Made by a program: the position numbers and the translations under genes. The notes under the pieces were generated by a model. That model saw only the letters and a list, made by a program, of their open reading frames with translations, made no database searches and had not been told where the DNA came from. A stretch of 64,000 nucleotides of DNA from Lucinisca nassula (taxonomy: Eukaryota; Mollusca; Bivalvia; Lucinida; Lucinidae): the NCBI GenBank assembly GCA_963580285.1, contig OY757014.1:17772088-17836087 (forward strand), read 5' to 3'. Of the stretch, positions 11,028-21,601 are shown piece after piece. The stretch's first letter is position 1. Each line of letters begins with the position of its first letter.

Positions 11028-11238
11028 ATGTTGTGTGTACTCATTAGAATCGCCTCATAGAGGCGATTCTAATGAGTACACACAACATACCTTTATATGA
11101 TATACATGTAGACCCACAATTATCGCCGTTATACCTCCTTCCCTGGCGTTACGTTTAACACTCAGTAGGATGAACTACCCAGGTCTCGGAACAAATGTTC
11201 ATGGCCCTTATAGTGTTCTAGCCATTGAAGCTCAACTG
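11028..11238. repeat. Right half of a palindromic TA MITE
   Basis: The central hairpin (GGTATGTTGTGTGTACTCAT and complement) and right arm ending GAAGCTCAACTG before TA are present, but the left arm is missing and the Helitron-like 3' end sits there. The same half-element is at 46277-46485. Confidence 0.65.
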
Positions 11239-11342
11239 TACCTGATATTTTCCACCATATTTTATAAGTAAGACAACTTTTATGATACCCGGTTTGCTCT
11301 CTGCAATCTCAGTTCCTCTGATAACAGTAATGGTCATTCCTT

Positions 11343-11520
11343 GCTCCAGGAGCCGGCTCTTTTTGCGTCGCGGGTATTAACGAAGTTGGGCAACGAACAT
11401 CGCGGTTAGTACCTGCATGATGTGTGATCGCGCTGTTTGACTTCGTGGACGACCGGTAAACGATACATTTGGTAGCAGCGGTGGAATGGAAACAGTGCCA
11501 ATCGGTCGGTTTGCCTAATG
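11343..11520 (-). repeat. Right arm of the large inverted repeat
   Basis: Reverse-complement partner of 8939-9120. It is followed by a 19-base G run (11565-11583) and a partial tandem copy of itself at about 11640-11720 (CACGATGTTTGGCAACGGAC). The open frames here are not supported as genes. Confidence 0.55.
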
Positions 11521-11942
11521 AGGTATGTGACTTCGGGACCAAGATAAAACAAGAGGCGGGGCGTGGGGGGGGGGGGGGGGGGGCTATATCGATTATTGTA
11601 CAGGCTTGCTGTAGGAACTGACTCTGAGTGGTTGGCTTTTCACGATGTTTGGCAACGGACATGGCGATTAGAACCTGGATGCTCGACTTCGACTTCGTGG
11701 ACGACTTGGAAACGCTTCAACAGGGTACGCGATTTTTTTTCCTTTAACAAAACACTGCATCTCCATTCCTCATAAATTATTAACCCATAAAGGACAATAA
11801 AATCTCCCTCCTTATAAGTTTGGAGTGGTCCATTTCCAATTATAGGGGTGTCGGGATTGTTTTGTTAGCGTAAGTTTTGCAAAAACATGCACTTTCAGCA
11901 AACAGTGTAAACCCAGATCAGACGCAGCGTTTATTGTCGCAA

Positions 11943-12245
11943 AAAGCCGACCTCGGCAGCTCAGTCGGATGCGCGTCTGACTGGTGATAGGAGGAGGCGG
12001 GTTCGACACCTGCCGGGGTCGGCAACATTCGTTGAGATTGATCATGAAATCTTTTCTACTGTCATTCTCTTCCTTCCGCAGATTCAAGAAGGGCAGTTGT
12101 CAGATTCTGGCGAAAGAATGTGCACTGTACTGTTTAACCGCCTACGCATAAGCCTGCCTAGGAAAAGTGTGGATAGGTCAACTGGCCGGCTCAGAATGAC
12201 CTAAAAGTGTTGACTGGGCCGTTAAACCCCAAAACAAACGAACAA
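11943..12245 (+). mobile_element. tRNA-derived SINE
   Basis: A tRNA-like head has an A-box-like GGCAGCTCAGTCGG (about 11954) and a B-box GGTTCGACACC (about 12000) inside a CCGACC...GGGTCGG stem. A unique body follows, then a tail GTTAAACCCC with AAACAAACGAACA repeats. The tail style matches the SINE at 33382. Too long and embellished to be a tRNA gene. Confidence 0.7.
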
Positions 12246-12295
12246 AACAAATCTTGTGGCAATAAAGGACCGCTAGGCATAGTTGTTTTTTTATT

Positions 12296-13201
12296 AGCTC
12301 GTCTGTTTTTTTAAAAAAAACTTTCGAGCTATTGTCATCACTCCGGCGTCTGCGTAGTCGTCCTGTGTCGTCCTGCGTCGTTCCAAAAAAACTTAACCTT
12401 GGCTATAACTTAAAAAGTATTAGACCTAGCCTCATGAAACTTCATACACACACTCATCATCACAAGAGCTACATTTTGACCAAGGACCATAACAACATTG
12501 TTGATTTTGGCTGAATTATCTCCCCTTTTCCAATTTTTTTCTGAAACACATTTTTTGCTCTCATTTTAATACTATTCACAACAGAGCCTTCAAACTTCAC
12601 ATGAATGTTCCTTGGGACAAGACCTTTTCAGTGATACCACACTTTTTGATCTGTGACCTTGAACTTTGACCTATTTTTCGAAAATTTAACCGAAAACCTT
12701 AACCTTGACCATATTTCCAAAAGTATTTGGCCTACCTTCATGAAACTTCATACACATACTCACCATCACAAGAGCTACATTCCCTACAAGTTTTATAACT
12801 CCATCTTGCAATTTGATTGAATTATCTCCCCTTTTCTCTCCGTTTTTTTTAAATTGTTTTTGTCTCTTATTTCAATACTATTCACAACAGAGCCTTCCAA
12901 CTTCACATGAATGTTCCTTGGGACAAGACCTTTTCAGTCATACCACGCTTTTTGACCTGTGACCTTGACCTTTGAACTTTGACCTATTTTTCGAAAAATT
13001 AACCAAAAAACTTAACCTTGACCATATTTCCAAAAGTATTTGGCCTACCTTCATGAAACTTCATACACATACTCACCATCACAAGAGCTACATTCCCTAC
13101 AAGTTTTATAACTCCATCTTGCAATTTGATTTGACTTAGAACTTTTGTTTTCTAAAAGAAACTGCAGACGAGCGTTGGCACCCGCTTGCGGTGCTCTTGT
13201 T
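12296..13201 (+). mobile_element. Helitron-like element with about 300-bp tandem units
   Basis: Begins AGCTCGTCTG and ends with the inverted CAGACGAGCG, then a hairpin GGCACCCGCTTGCGGTGC and TCTTGT. Inside are about 2.5 copies of a 300-bp unit (GAGCCTTCAAACTTCACATG, CCTTGGGACAAGACC, CATACTCACCATCACAAGAG). Flanks are T-rich with no obvious target duplication. Non-coding; class inferred from termini. Confidence 0.55.
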
Positions 13202-14784
13202 ATTATTTATTTTACGCCCTTTCAAGATTATTTCACTTATTTCGAAAGCACCTGGCCTTCCGCTGCAGAACTTGGCGTCTCACATGTGACCCGGTCGGAT
13301 CCAGGCTCGAACCACAACGGTGAGTTAAAGTCTGCATATCAAAATGATCTAAAGTAGAAGTAAAACAAAGATCAGGAATTGATACAATTAACTTACTCCA
13401 TCCATAAAAGACACCAAAGGGAAAGAAATACAAACATTAAGCGACCAGACCATAATGGAAACCTAAACAAAGGAAGGCCATATGGACAGTTACTTTCCCA
13501 CAAAATGGCCATATGGCCATCCAAAATTAAAAGACACAAGTGATACACACAGTAAGTAACAAACAACAACATAAATAAATCGCCACAGAAGAGCCGCCTT
13601 GGAACGGTCAGTGGAAGATTTCCACTGGGGGGCTTAAATCGATTTTACGTGGCCACAATCCTCGCCCTTACTTCCGTCGCGATTTAGACAAATAATTTGT
13701 TCAGTCCGCATGAAGGCCTCCTAACTCATCAGTGCAACATCTCCGTGAACACAGAAATCAAAGAACCACAGAGGTGAGACAACGGTGAGGACTCGACAGC
13801 AAGAAACCACTGAAATGCTGGAGCAAAAGAAAGAAAGTCTGCTAAAGTCTGAAGCAGTTATTTCCCTTACACCAACGGATGAGATTGAGATGTTTTTCTG
13901 GTCATAAGCACCATTGATATTAAGCAATTTGAAACGAAAGCAAGAAATGTATGCGTTGTTTTGAATATGGTGTTGTTTTGTTTTGTTTTTTTTTTGTTTC
14001 TGAAAACACAACCTGACACCCCTAAATTTAAAATGGACATACTTATAACTTAAGGTTGAAGATTCCATTTGGTACAAAAAGGGTTAAACTGCAGTTCAAA
14101 CAAACAAACAAAATCTATCATGAATTTGTGTGTCGACTGGGAATCCAACTATCTAGTTTGCATAAAATAGATACGTGCAAAAATCACAAATATTTTGTCA
14201 CACAAATGTGCACTTGAGAAAGAGTTTCAAAATTACTTTCGTCTTAAAAATACCGTAAATGATTTGCATAAATTTGTATAAAACATGCAAATCGATTCAG
14301 GAAGTACCAGATCAGTGTTGAAAAGGATAATGTCGACGATAGGTAATCGCTTAATTTGGCGTTATTATGTAGTGTCAGCAATTAAAACCGATTCCCATAT
14401 TTACTCAACTTATTTTTCTATGAATTTCTTGTACAAACCTTTTGGAAAACCGTTTTCAGTTGCCATTTAAACAAACAAATGAGTCGTCTGGCACGTGGCT
14501 GGTACCGCGAAAATTCATGACAGCTCCACAAACCTGACAATCTTCAATTCATTGGTATGAATAAATCCCTCATCTATTGCTGCATTAGCTGTTTTTCCCC
14601 AAAGAATAATGGGAAATAATAAGCTGAAATGCTCGAAGGATAGAGTACCGCAACTTGCGTCACTACGTAAAACACTGGACGGCATCTTGCAAAGAACAAC
14701 ACGGCGCTTTGCTGTGGACAGTTATACATAAAATGCCACGACGATGTTCAGTGCATTGTTCACTATGCATATTTTACCTCGGAT
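13202..14784. other. Gene-free stretch
   Basis: No convincing gene, tRNA or element ends were found. The longest open frame (13721-14077, minus, 118 codons) shows no domain and runs through simple T-rich sequence; I do not call it. A (CAAA)n tract at about 14098 may be a retroposon tail. Confidence 0.5.
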
Positions 14785-14885
14785 GTGAGTGTTTGAGTTG
14801 TACGTCTCACCAACAACTAAGGTCATACGGAGACGGGACCTCGGTTGAAAGACTCATCCGAAAGTCTGGAGAAGCCCGGGATCCC
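14785..14885 (+). repeat. Dispersed repeat shared with 55149-55260
   Basis: GTGAGTGTTTGAGTT, GTCTCACCAACAACTAAGGT and AAGACTCATCCGAAAGTCTG recur at 55149 onward. It abuts the left edge of duplicon B. Class unknown. Confidence 0.55.
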
Positions 14886-15085
14886 ACTGAAAAAGGAGTC
14901 TACTCTTAAAGGGATGAATTTGCTCCGGAGAAGCAAATTCTTTCCTTTAAGAGTTGACCCCTATAAACATTGGAGACAAAGTTATTTGGCTGGAGTTGCC
15001 TCCCCTGAAGGTGTATCCATTCCCCTGCAGCTATCCAAAGAGAATGTCCAGCAGACTAGCTTAATGTACAGGCTGTTGCCCCCGC

Positions 15086-15384
15086 CCATAGGGGCTTGAA
15101 GAAATATATGGGCTGCATGATGCTTCCACGCAGAGCTGAATCCGGCCCGCACACTAGTACTGGTAAACCGCTTTGAGGATCTAAACCTGTCCAGGAACCG
15201 CGGTGCCAGGCGGACCGTCCATGCTAATAAACCCTATTGGTTTCATTGGGCGACAGGGCTTGAGATGTCATTCCATCTCAATGTCGGGGTAAAAGTCCCA
15301 CAAAATTGGAAGCAACGTCTCCAAAATGACCTTTACAGTGTTGACGGGGATGTTAAACCTCAAATCAAACAAACAAAATAATGT
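15086..15384 (+). repeat. SINE-like (CAAA)n-tailed repeat, copy B
   Basis: Duplicate of 2330-2624 with few differences; it ends in the same CAAACAAACAAA tail. Confidence 0.6.
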
Positions 15385-15560
15385 ACAGGCTGAATTGAGT
15401 CATCACTTGTTCCAAAGATCTTGTAGTACTTGATATGTGCTGGTTCATTTTACTTCAAATATTCATTGATACTTTCTCTATAAATGAGGAAAATAAAGCT
15501 AACCACCTAAACAAGGCTTTTCTACATTTAATCCATAGCTGCAGAAAGAGTAACTAAGTA

Positions 15561-15908
15561 CAGTAGAAGTTCGATGGCTTGGACACCGATGGCTTGTTTG
15601 CCATGGTTTAGTCGAATCTGTTCTTGAGTCCCTGAGATTTCCTGTACATTAGAAATAGTGAGGGATATTTCAGGAGAGTTTTGTCTTTTACCTTACAAAT
15701 GTATGCTGTGTGTACTCATTAGAATCGCCTCTATGAGGCGATTCTAATGAGTATACACAGCATACATTTATGTAACAGAACACCGAAAAGAAGTCCTAAA
15801 ATTATTCCCCTTATGTCTCCTTGCAGTAACCCCCAATGGCTCAAACTACCCTTGTCTCGAACAGATTTTCATGGTCCAAAAGGTGTTCGAGCCATTGAAG
15901 TTAAGCTG
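15561..15908. mobile_element. Palindromic TA-flanked MITE, copy B
   Basis: Duplicate of 2802-3149 with TA on both sides (15559-15560, 15909-15910). Hairpin at about 15706-15764. The following open frame (15913-16170, minus) shares its N-terminal codons with 3449-3667 and differs afterwards; it is not a gene. Confidence 0.7.
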
Positions 15909-16288
15909 TAGATTAAGAGATAATTGATCTTATTTTATGTTTATAGAAATGTATACTGTGCATATATGTTAGAATCATCCAAAGAGTTAATTCTAACAAG
16001 TATCGACAGCATAACATTTTTACCGGGTATGCAGAAATAAGATCAACGTTACCATTTGCTAAAACCATCTTTTTTATTAATCTAAGCTCAGGATAAATCA
16101 TGACTTTGTTTTTACACAGTAAAGCATAGGAATCAAATAGCACTGTAAGAGGATTTAGAAAACAGGACATTTAAGGAATAAATTAATTTTTTTCTGATAT
16201 ATATTGAAGTATGAACAACATTTGGTCATGTGCAAAATGAATATTCCCCAAAGGGCTTCATAATACATGCTAGCAGCCCAGTGTTTTT

Positions 16289-18317
16289 AGCTCACCTGAG
16301 CACGAAGTGCTCATGGTGAGCTATTGTGATCAGTCAATGTCCGTCGTGCATCGTGCGTCGTGTGTCGTGCGGCGTCAACAATTTGCTTTAAATGCTAACT
16401 CCTCCTTAACCCTTGAGCCAATTTCAATAAAACTTTATAGGAATATTGCTTAGGTGACCCCCTACAAAAATAGCTAAAATCGTTCCACTCCGCTGAACAA
16501 GATGGCCTCCAGAGCTAAAAATAGAAAAATCTTTAAACGACAACTCCTCCTGTACCCTTGGGCCAAATTAATTCAAACTTCATAGGAATGTTGCTTAGGT
16601 GACCCTCTACTAAAATAGCTAAAATGGTATTGCTCTGATGAGCAAAATGGCCGCCATAGCTAAAAATAGAAAAACATAGTAAATTTGCTTCAAACACAAA
16701 CTCCTCCTCAACCCTTGGGCCAATTTGATTCAAACTTCACAGGAATGTTGCTCAAATGCCTCCCTACCAAAATAGCTAAAATCGTTGTGCTCTGACAAAC
16801 AAGATGGCCGCCAGAGCTAAAAATAGAAAAAATCTTTCAACAACAATTCCTCCTGTATCCTTGGGCCAATTTTATTCAAACTTCGCAGGAATGTTGCTTC
16901 GGTGACCATCTACCAAAATAGCTGAACAGATTCTGCTCTGATGAGCAAAATGGCCGCCATAGCAAAAAATAGAAAAACATCGTAAATTTGCTTCAAACAC
17001 GAACTCCTCCTTAACCCTTGGGTTAATTTGATTCAAACTTCACAGGAATGTTATGTAGGTAACTCCCTAAAGAAATAGCTAAAATCATTCCGCTCTGACT
17101 AACAAGATGGCCGCCAGAGCTAAAAATAGAAAAAATCTTCAAACAACTACTCCTCCTTTACCATTGGGCCAATTTCATTCAAACTTCATAGGAATGTTGC
17201 TTAGATGACCCACTACCAAAATAGCTAAACGTTTTTGCTCTGATGAGCAAAATGGCCGCCATAGCTAAAAACAGAAAAACTTTGTAAATTTACGTCAAAA
17301 TGCGAACTCCTCCTCAACCCTTGGGCCAATTTGATTCAAACTTTTCAGGAATGTTAGTTAGGTGACTCCCTACCAAAATAGCTAAAATCGTTCAACGCGG
17401 CGAACAAGATGGCCGCCAGAGCTAAAAAATAGAAAAAATCTTCAAACGACAACTCCTCCTTACCCCTTGGGTAAATTTGATTCAAACTTCACAGGAATAT
17501 TATGTCGTTGACTCCCTACCAAAATAGCTAAAATTGTTCCGCTCTAAAAAGATGGCCGCCAGAGCTAAAAATAGAAAAATTCTTCAAACGACAATTCCTC
17601 CTTATCCATTGGGCCAATTTGATTCAAACTTCACAGGAATATTATGTCGTTGACCCTCTACCATATTAGCTAAAATGATCCCGCTCTGACGAACAAAATG
17701 GCCACCAGAGCTAAAAATAGAAAAACATTGTAAATTTGCTTCAAACTTCACAGGAATGTTGCCCAGGTGACTCCCTACCAAAATAGTTAAAATCATTCCA
17801 CTCTGATAAACAAGATGGCCACCAGGGCTAAAAATAGAAAAAAAAATCTTCAAACGACCGCACTGGGGCCGACCAGTTAAATACAAGGGCTTGTATAGGG
17901 AAATCCTTTAAAAATCTTCTTCTCTGAAACCGTAGGGCCTAAGTCTTTGATATTTGGTATGAAGCTTCATCTAGTGGACCTCTACCAAGATTATTCAAAT
18001 TGTAGCCCTGGGGCCAAAAATGCCCCTGCCACAGGGCCCACTGGTTTTACATAGGCTTATATAGGGAAAACCTTACAAAATCTTCTTGTCTGATATCAGA
18101 AGGCCCAAGTCTTTGATATGTGGTATGAAGCTTCACCTAGTGAACCTCTACTAAGATTGTTCAAATTATAGCCCTGGGGCTAAATATACCCCAGCGCCAG
18201 GGTCTACCAAGATTTTTCAAATCATAGAGTTGGGGCCAAAAATTGCCCCACCCTGGGACACACATGTACATATCTTAACTCAGGTGAGCGAATTAGGACC
18301 ATCATGGTCCTCTTGTT
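16289..18317 (+). mobile_element. Helitron-like insertion with 150-bp tandem repeats
   Basis: Starts AGCTCACCTGAGC with a small hairpin, ends CAGGTGAGCGAATTAGGACC followed by the GGACCATCATGGTCC hairpin and CTCTTGTT. The interior has about nine monomers near 150 bp (CTTGGGCCAATTTGATTC, CCTACCAAAATAGCTAAAAT, AAGATGGCCGCCAGAGC), then two longer units. Duplicon A holds the empty site GTGTTTTTCATAA at 3778-3790; compared with it, nothing is duplicated. Non-coding; a transposase must act in trans. Confidence 0.75.
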
Positions 18318-18524
18318 CATAATTTTATAGAAGTCAAGGCCCATTTGTCCAAAACTAACAACGTTTTTGTGAACATATTGTTAAAAGTTTGGTCATTTAT
18401 TATGGCTGATATGCTATTATATAGTAAACACCTAAAATTAAGACTAAATCTGCTTTTAAAAGCTTATTGAGAAGGGTTCAGTTATTCCTTCTTTGCCTTT
18501 CTACACCCAGTGACTCCTAATAAG

Positions 18525-18591
18525 AGACCACCTTTGGAACTGGTCAAAAGTGGTCTTAAAGACCACTTTTGACCAGTCCCAAAGGTGGTCT
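18525..18591. repeat. Hairpin with 32-bp arms (copy B)
   Basis: Duplicate of 3993-4059 with a compensated base-pair change: G18543 pairs with C18573 where copy A has T4011 and A4041. The G/A arm mismatch elsewhere in the stem is shared by both copies. Confidence 0.8.
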
Positions 18592-18969
18592 TTAAATTGG
18601 AATTGACTGTATTTTTGCTGAAAACGCCACACATTTTTTCAGCAAAAGTACAACTTTTAGAAAGTTTAATAATTATGAGGCCATTATGAGAAGCTGGATA
18701 ACAATGCTTTGAACAACTGGGCAAAGAGAGATAAAATACATTGCTTATATTTACCTTATACATTTGGACAGACAGGTTTGAACAGTGTACACCCCAATGA
18801 GACGCATCTCATGAGGGTCTATCTACACTGTTTGCCACTTGATTAAATTTTAGAAACAATAAGATAAGGGGTTTGAGATGTCCTAAAGTTTTGTGGTAAA
18901 TCGGTTCACCTTTTCTATCTATAATTGTATGATTTGCCTGGTATGAGAGCCAAAGATAAAGCCTGAAAA

Positions 18970-19471
18970 CAGTCAAACTTTCCTGACTCGAACACCTCTG
19001 GGACCTCCAAAATCTGTTTGACACAAGGGTAGGTTGCGCCACTGAGGGTTACTTTGTTTGAATCGAAGTTTTACGACCTCATCAACACTATTTAGGTCAT
19101 TTTGGAGACATTGCTTCCAATTTTGTTGGACTTTTACCCGACATTGAGATGAAATGACATCTCAAGCCCTGCCACTCAAACAAACCAAAAGATTTTTTTT
19201 TTTTATGTAGGGACGGTCCGACTCACACCACTTTGCCTGGACAGGCTTAGACACTCTAAGCAGTTTACCAGTACTCATGTGTGGTCAGTTTTAGCTCTGC
19301 GTGAACATATGCAGTCCAAGCTATTTCTCCATTTGCAAGATAAAAGACTAAGATCACCTAAATTATCCCCCATTATTTCTTATATAGAGGATTTTCCCAG
19401 GGGCTATAGAATGAGTTCCACTCAGCCATGGTAAACGAGCCATTGGTGTTCAAGCCATAAAAGTCCTACTG
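18970..19471. mobile_element. TA-type MITE with nested SINE-like repeat, copy B
   Basis: Duplicate of 4479-4994. The nested inverted repeat is at about 19063-19333. Confidence 0.6.
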
Positions 19472-19477
19472 TACTTG

Positions 19478-19644
19478 TTAACCCATTGCATGCGGGGAAA
19501 CCCCTAAAAAGGTGCCTTGGCAAACAGTGAAGGTCCAGATCAGATGCCGCAGAATGAAAAAAAAAGGCCAGACACCCCTTTGTATTAGAAATGGCTTTGT
19601 CCAATGTATTGCAATTGAAGAGTCTACTAGTATGCAATAGGTTA
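19478..19644. mobile_element. TTAACCC-ended hairpin MITE, copy B
   Basis: Duplicate of 5004-5169; the right end has changed to AATAGGTTA. The remaining 19645-20782 is duplicon sequence with the decayed hairpin at 20336-20385 and no gene. Confidence 0.6.
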
Positions 19645-20904
19645 CAGCAGAACAGTATCATTGACATCATAACATCTTCAGCTTCCTGTTATATTGATGT
19701 TTTTGAGAATGTCAACACATCATGTTAACAAGTCCGTTAAAAGAAGACCCCCATAAACCCCACTTTATTTAGAGAAAACCGGGGGCTAAGGGGGTATACA
19801 TTATTTTCCTCATATCTGCAACAAGACATATGTTGTTGGTACTGGTTGTTCTAAAGGGCACCCGCAACCTATGTTTGCTGTGAAAATAAAAATATCACAG
19901 ATTTTTATCAGAAAAGTAGCCATTTGGAGATGTGAAAAATGCACTATGTTACATGGGTGTGTTATCGTAATGATGTTTTTCTATTCAGAGCAGGGACACA
20001 GGGTAAAAGGCAGCATTGAATTTATCTCATTCAGTCCCAACAGTGACTTGCTTCTTCCAGTTGTTCATATGATACTTCAGACTACTGGTGCACTAGGACC
20101 TGGCTGTCGGTGTCAGCCACAAGGTGTCCAGATAGTGACATAAGGCAGGTCGGTATCGTCAAAGTGAGCCAGTTCTAATGAATACCTACATGTTTTTATG
20201 GAGCATTGACAAAAACTATCCGTCATTTATCACAAAATACTTACTGGTACCTTATCTGTTGCTATTCACCATATTTGCATTATTTGCTGGCTCCTAGCTT
20301 GCACATTCATGTCATTGTCAATATTGAAAAAATGGGTAACCAGACCCCCCTGACCTTTCAAGGTCAGGGGGGGTCCGGTTACCTGTTTTTCCAACACTGA
20401 TAAACTTCAGACTAGGAACCAGCAGAAAATGCAAATAAGGTGAATGATGGCCAGACACTATGGTTAACCCTCAGGGATTTGAACAATCTTGAACGAATTT
20501 TCTGGTCCCAAATGTATTTGAATTATCGAAGTTAGACTGTATTTTGTTTAAATTTTATGTTTACTCTTTAAGGGAAGAACTTGCTCTCCTTTCCTTTGAG
20601 AGTAGACCTCATTGCCAAAGGTGATTAGTTTACTAAACAAACAAACTCCTTAGAACCATCTTAATTAGGACATTCTACCAAGTAGCCACAGCCTGATTAT
20701 ATTGTTTCTGTTAAAAAAAACAAGGAAGTACATGTATGTCTCTAACAATTATTCTTGTTATTCCTTATGAAATATTTGTTGCTTGTTAAGGGGAATGGGA
20801 ACACCTGGAGCAAATTCTTTCCTTTAAGAGTTGACCCCTATTGACATGGGAGACAAAAATACTTTTGCAGGAGTTGCCTCCCCTGAAGATGTACCCATTC
20901 CCCT

Positions 20905-21601
20905 TAAGGTGATACACATCATCCAGATCATGTTGATTCATATCCCAATGATCCCTGTCAAGTTGATCCACAGCCTGTTGATCCCTATCAAGTTGACCTA
21001 CATCTCATTTGTCACTGTCAAGTTGATCCACAGCCTGTTGATCCCTATCAAGTTGACCTACATCTCATTTGTCACTGTCAAGTTGATCCACAGCCTGTTG
21101 ATCCCTATCAAGTTGACCTACATCTCATTTGTCACTGTCAAGTTGATCCACAGTCCCTTGATCCCTATCAAGTTGACCTACATCTCATTTGTCACTGTCA
21201 AGTTGATCCACAGTCCCTTGATCCCTATCAAGTTGACCCACATCTCATTTGTCACTGTCAAGTTGATCCACAGTCCCTTGATCCCTATCAAGTTGACCTA
21301 CATCTCATTTGTCACTGTCAAGTTGATCCACAGTCCCTTGATCCCTATCAAGTTGACCTACATCTCATTTGTCACTGTCAAGTTGATCCACAGTCCCTTG
21401 ATCCCTATCAAGTTGACCTACATCTCATTTGTCACTGTCAAGTTGATCCACAGTCCCTTGATCCCTATCAAGTTGACCCACATCTCATTTGTCACTGTCA
21501 AGTTGATCCACAGTCCCTTGATCCCTATCAAGTTGACCTACATCTCATTTGTCCCTGTCAAGTTGATCCACAGTCCCTTGATCCCTATCAAGTTGACCCA
21601 C
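20905..21601 (+). repeat. 60-bp minisatellite, expanded left part
   Basis: About ten nearly identical 60-bp units (CATCTCATTTGTCACTGTCA, then CAGTCCCTTGATCCCTATCA), each a dimer of the 30-bp unit of 6552-6930. It translates as an uninterrupted 20-residue repeat over 262 codons only because 60 is divisible by three. The LTR element is inserted in a unit after CCCAC (21597-21601), and the array resumes at 31060. Confidence 0.9.

Larger units (their letters stand above)
2133..11886 (+). other. Segmental duplicon A (compact copy)
   Basis: This block aligns in order and orientation with 14886-47120: the same repeat at 2330/15086, MITE at 2802/15561, hairpin at 3993/18525, hairpin at 5849/20336, minisatellite at 6552/20905, hairpin group at 7500/31990, the 8939/33760 segment and the 10377-11886/45590-47120 tail. 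It lacks the LTR element, the 2.0-kb Helitron-like insert, the SINE and the expanded array of copy B and therefore preserves their empty sites. No gene is visible in it. Confidence 0.85.
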
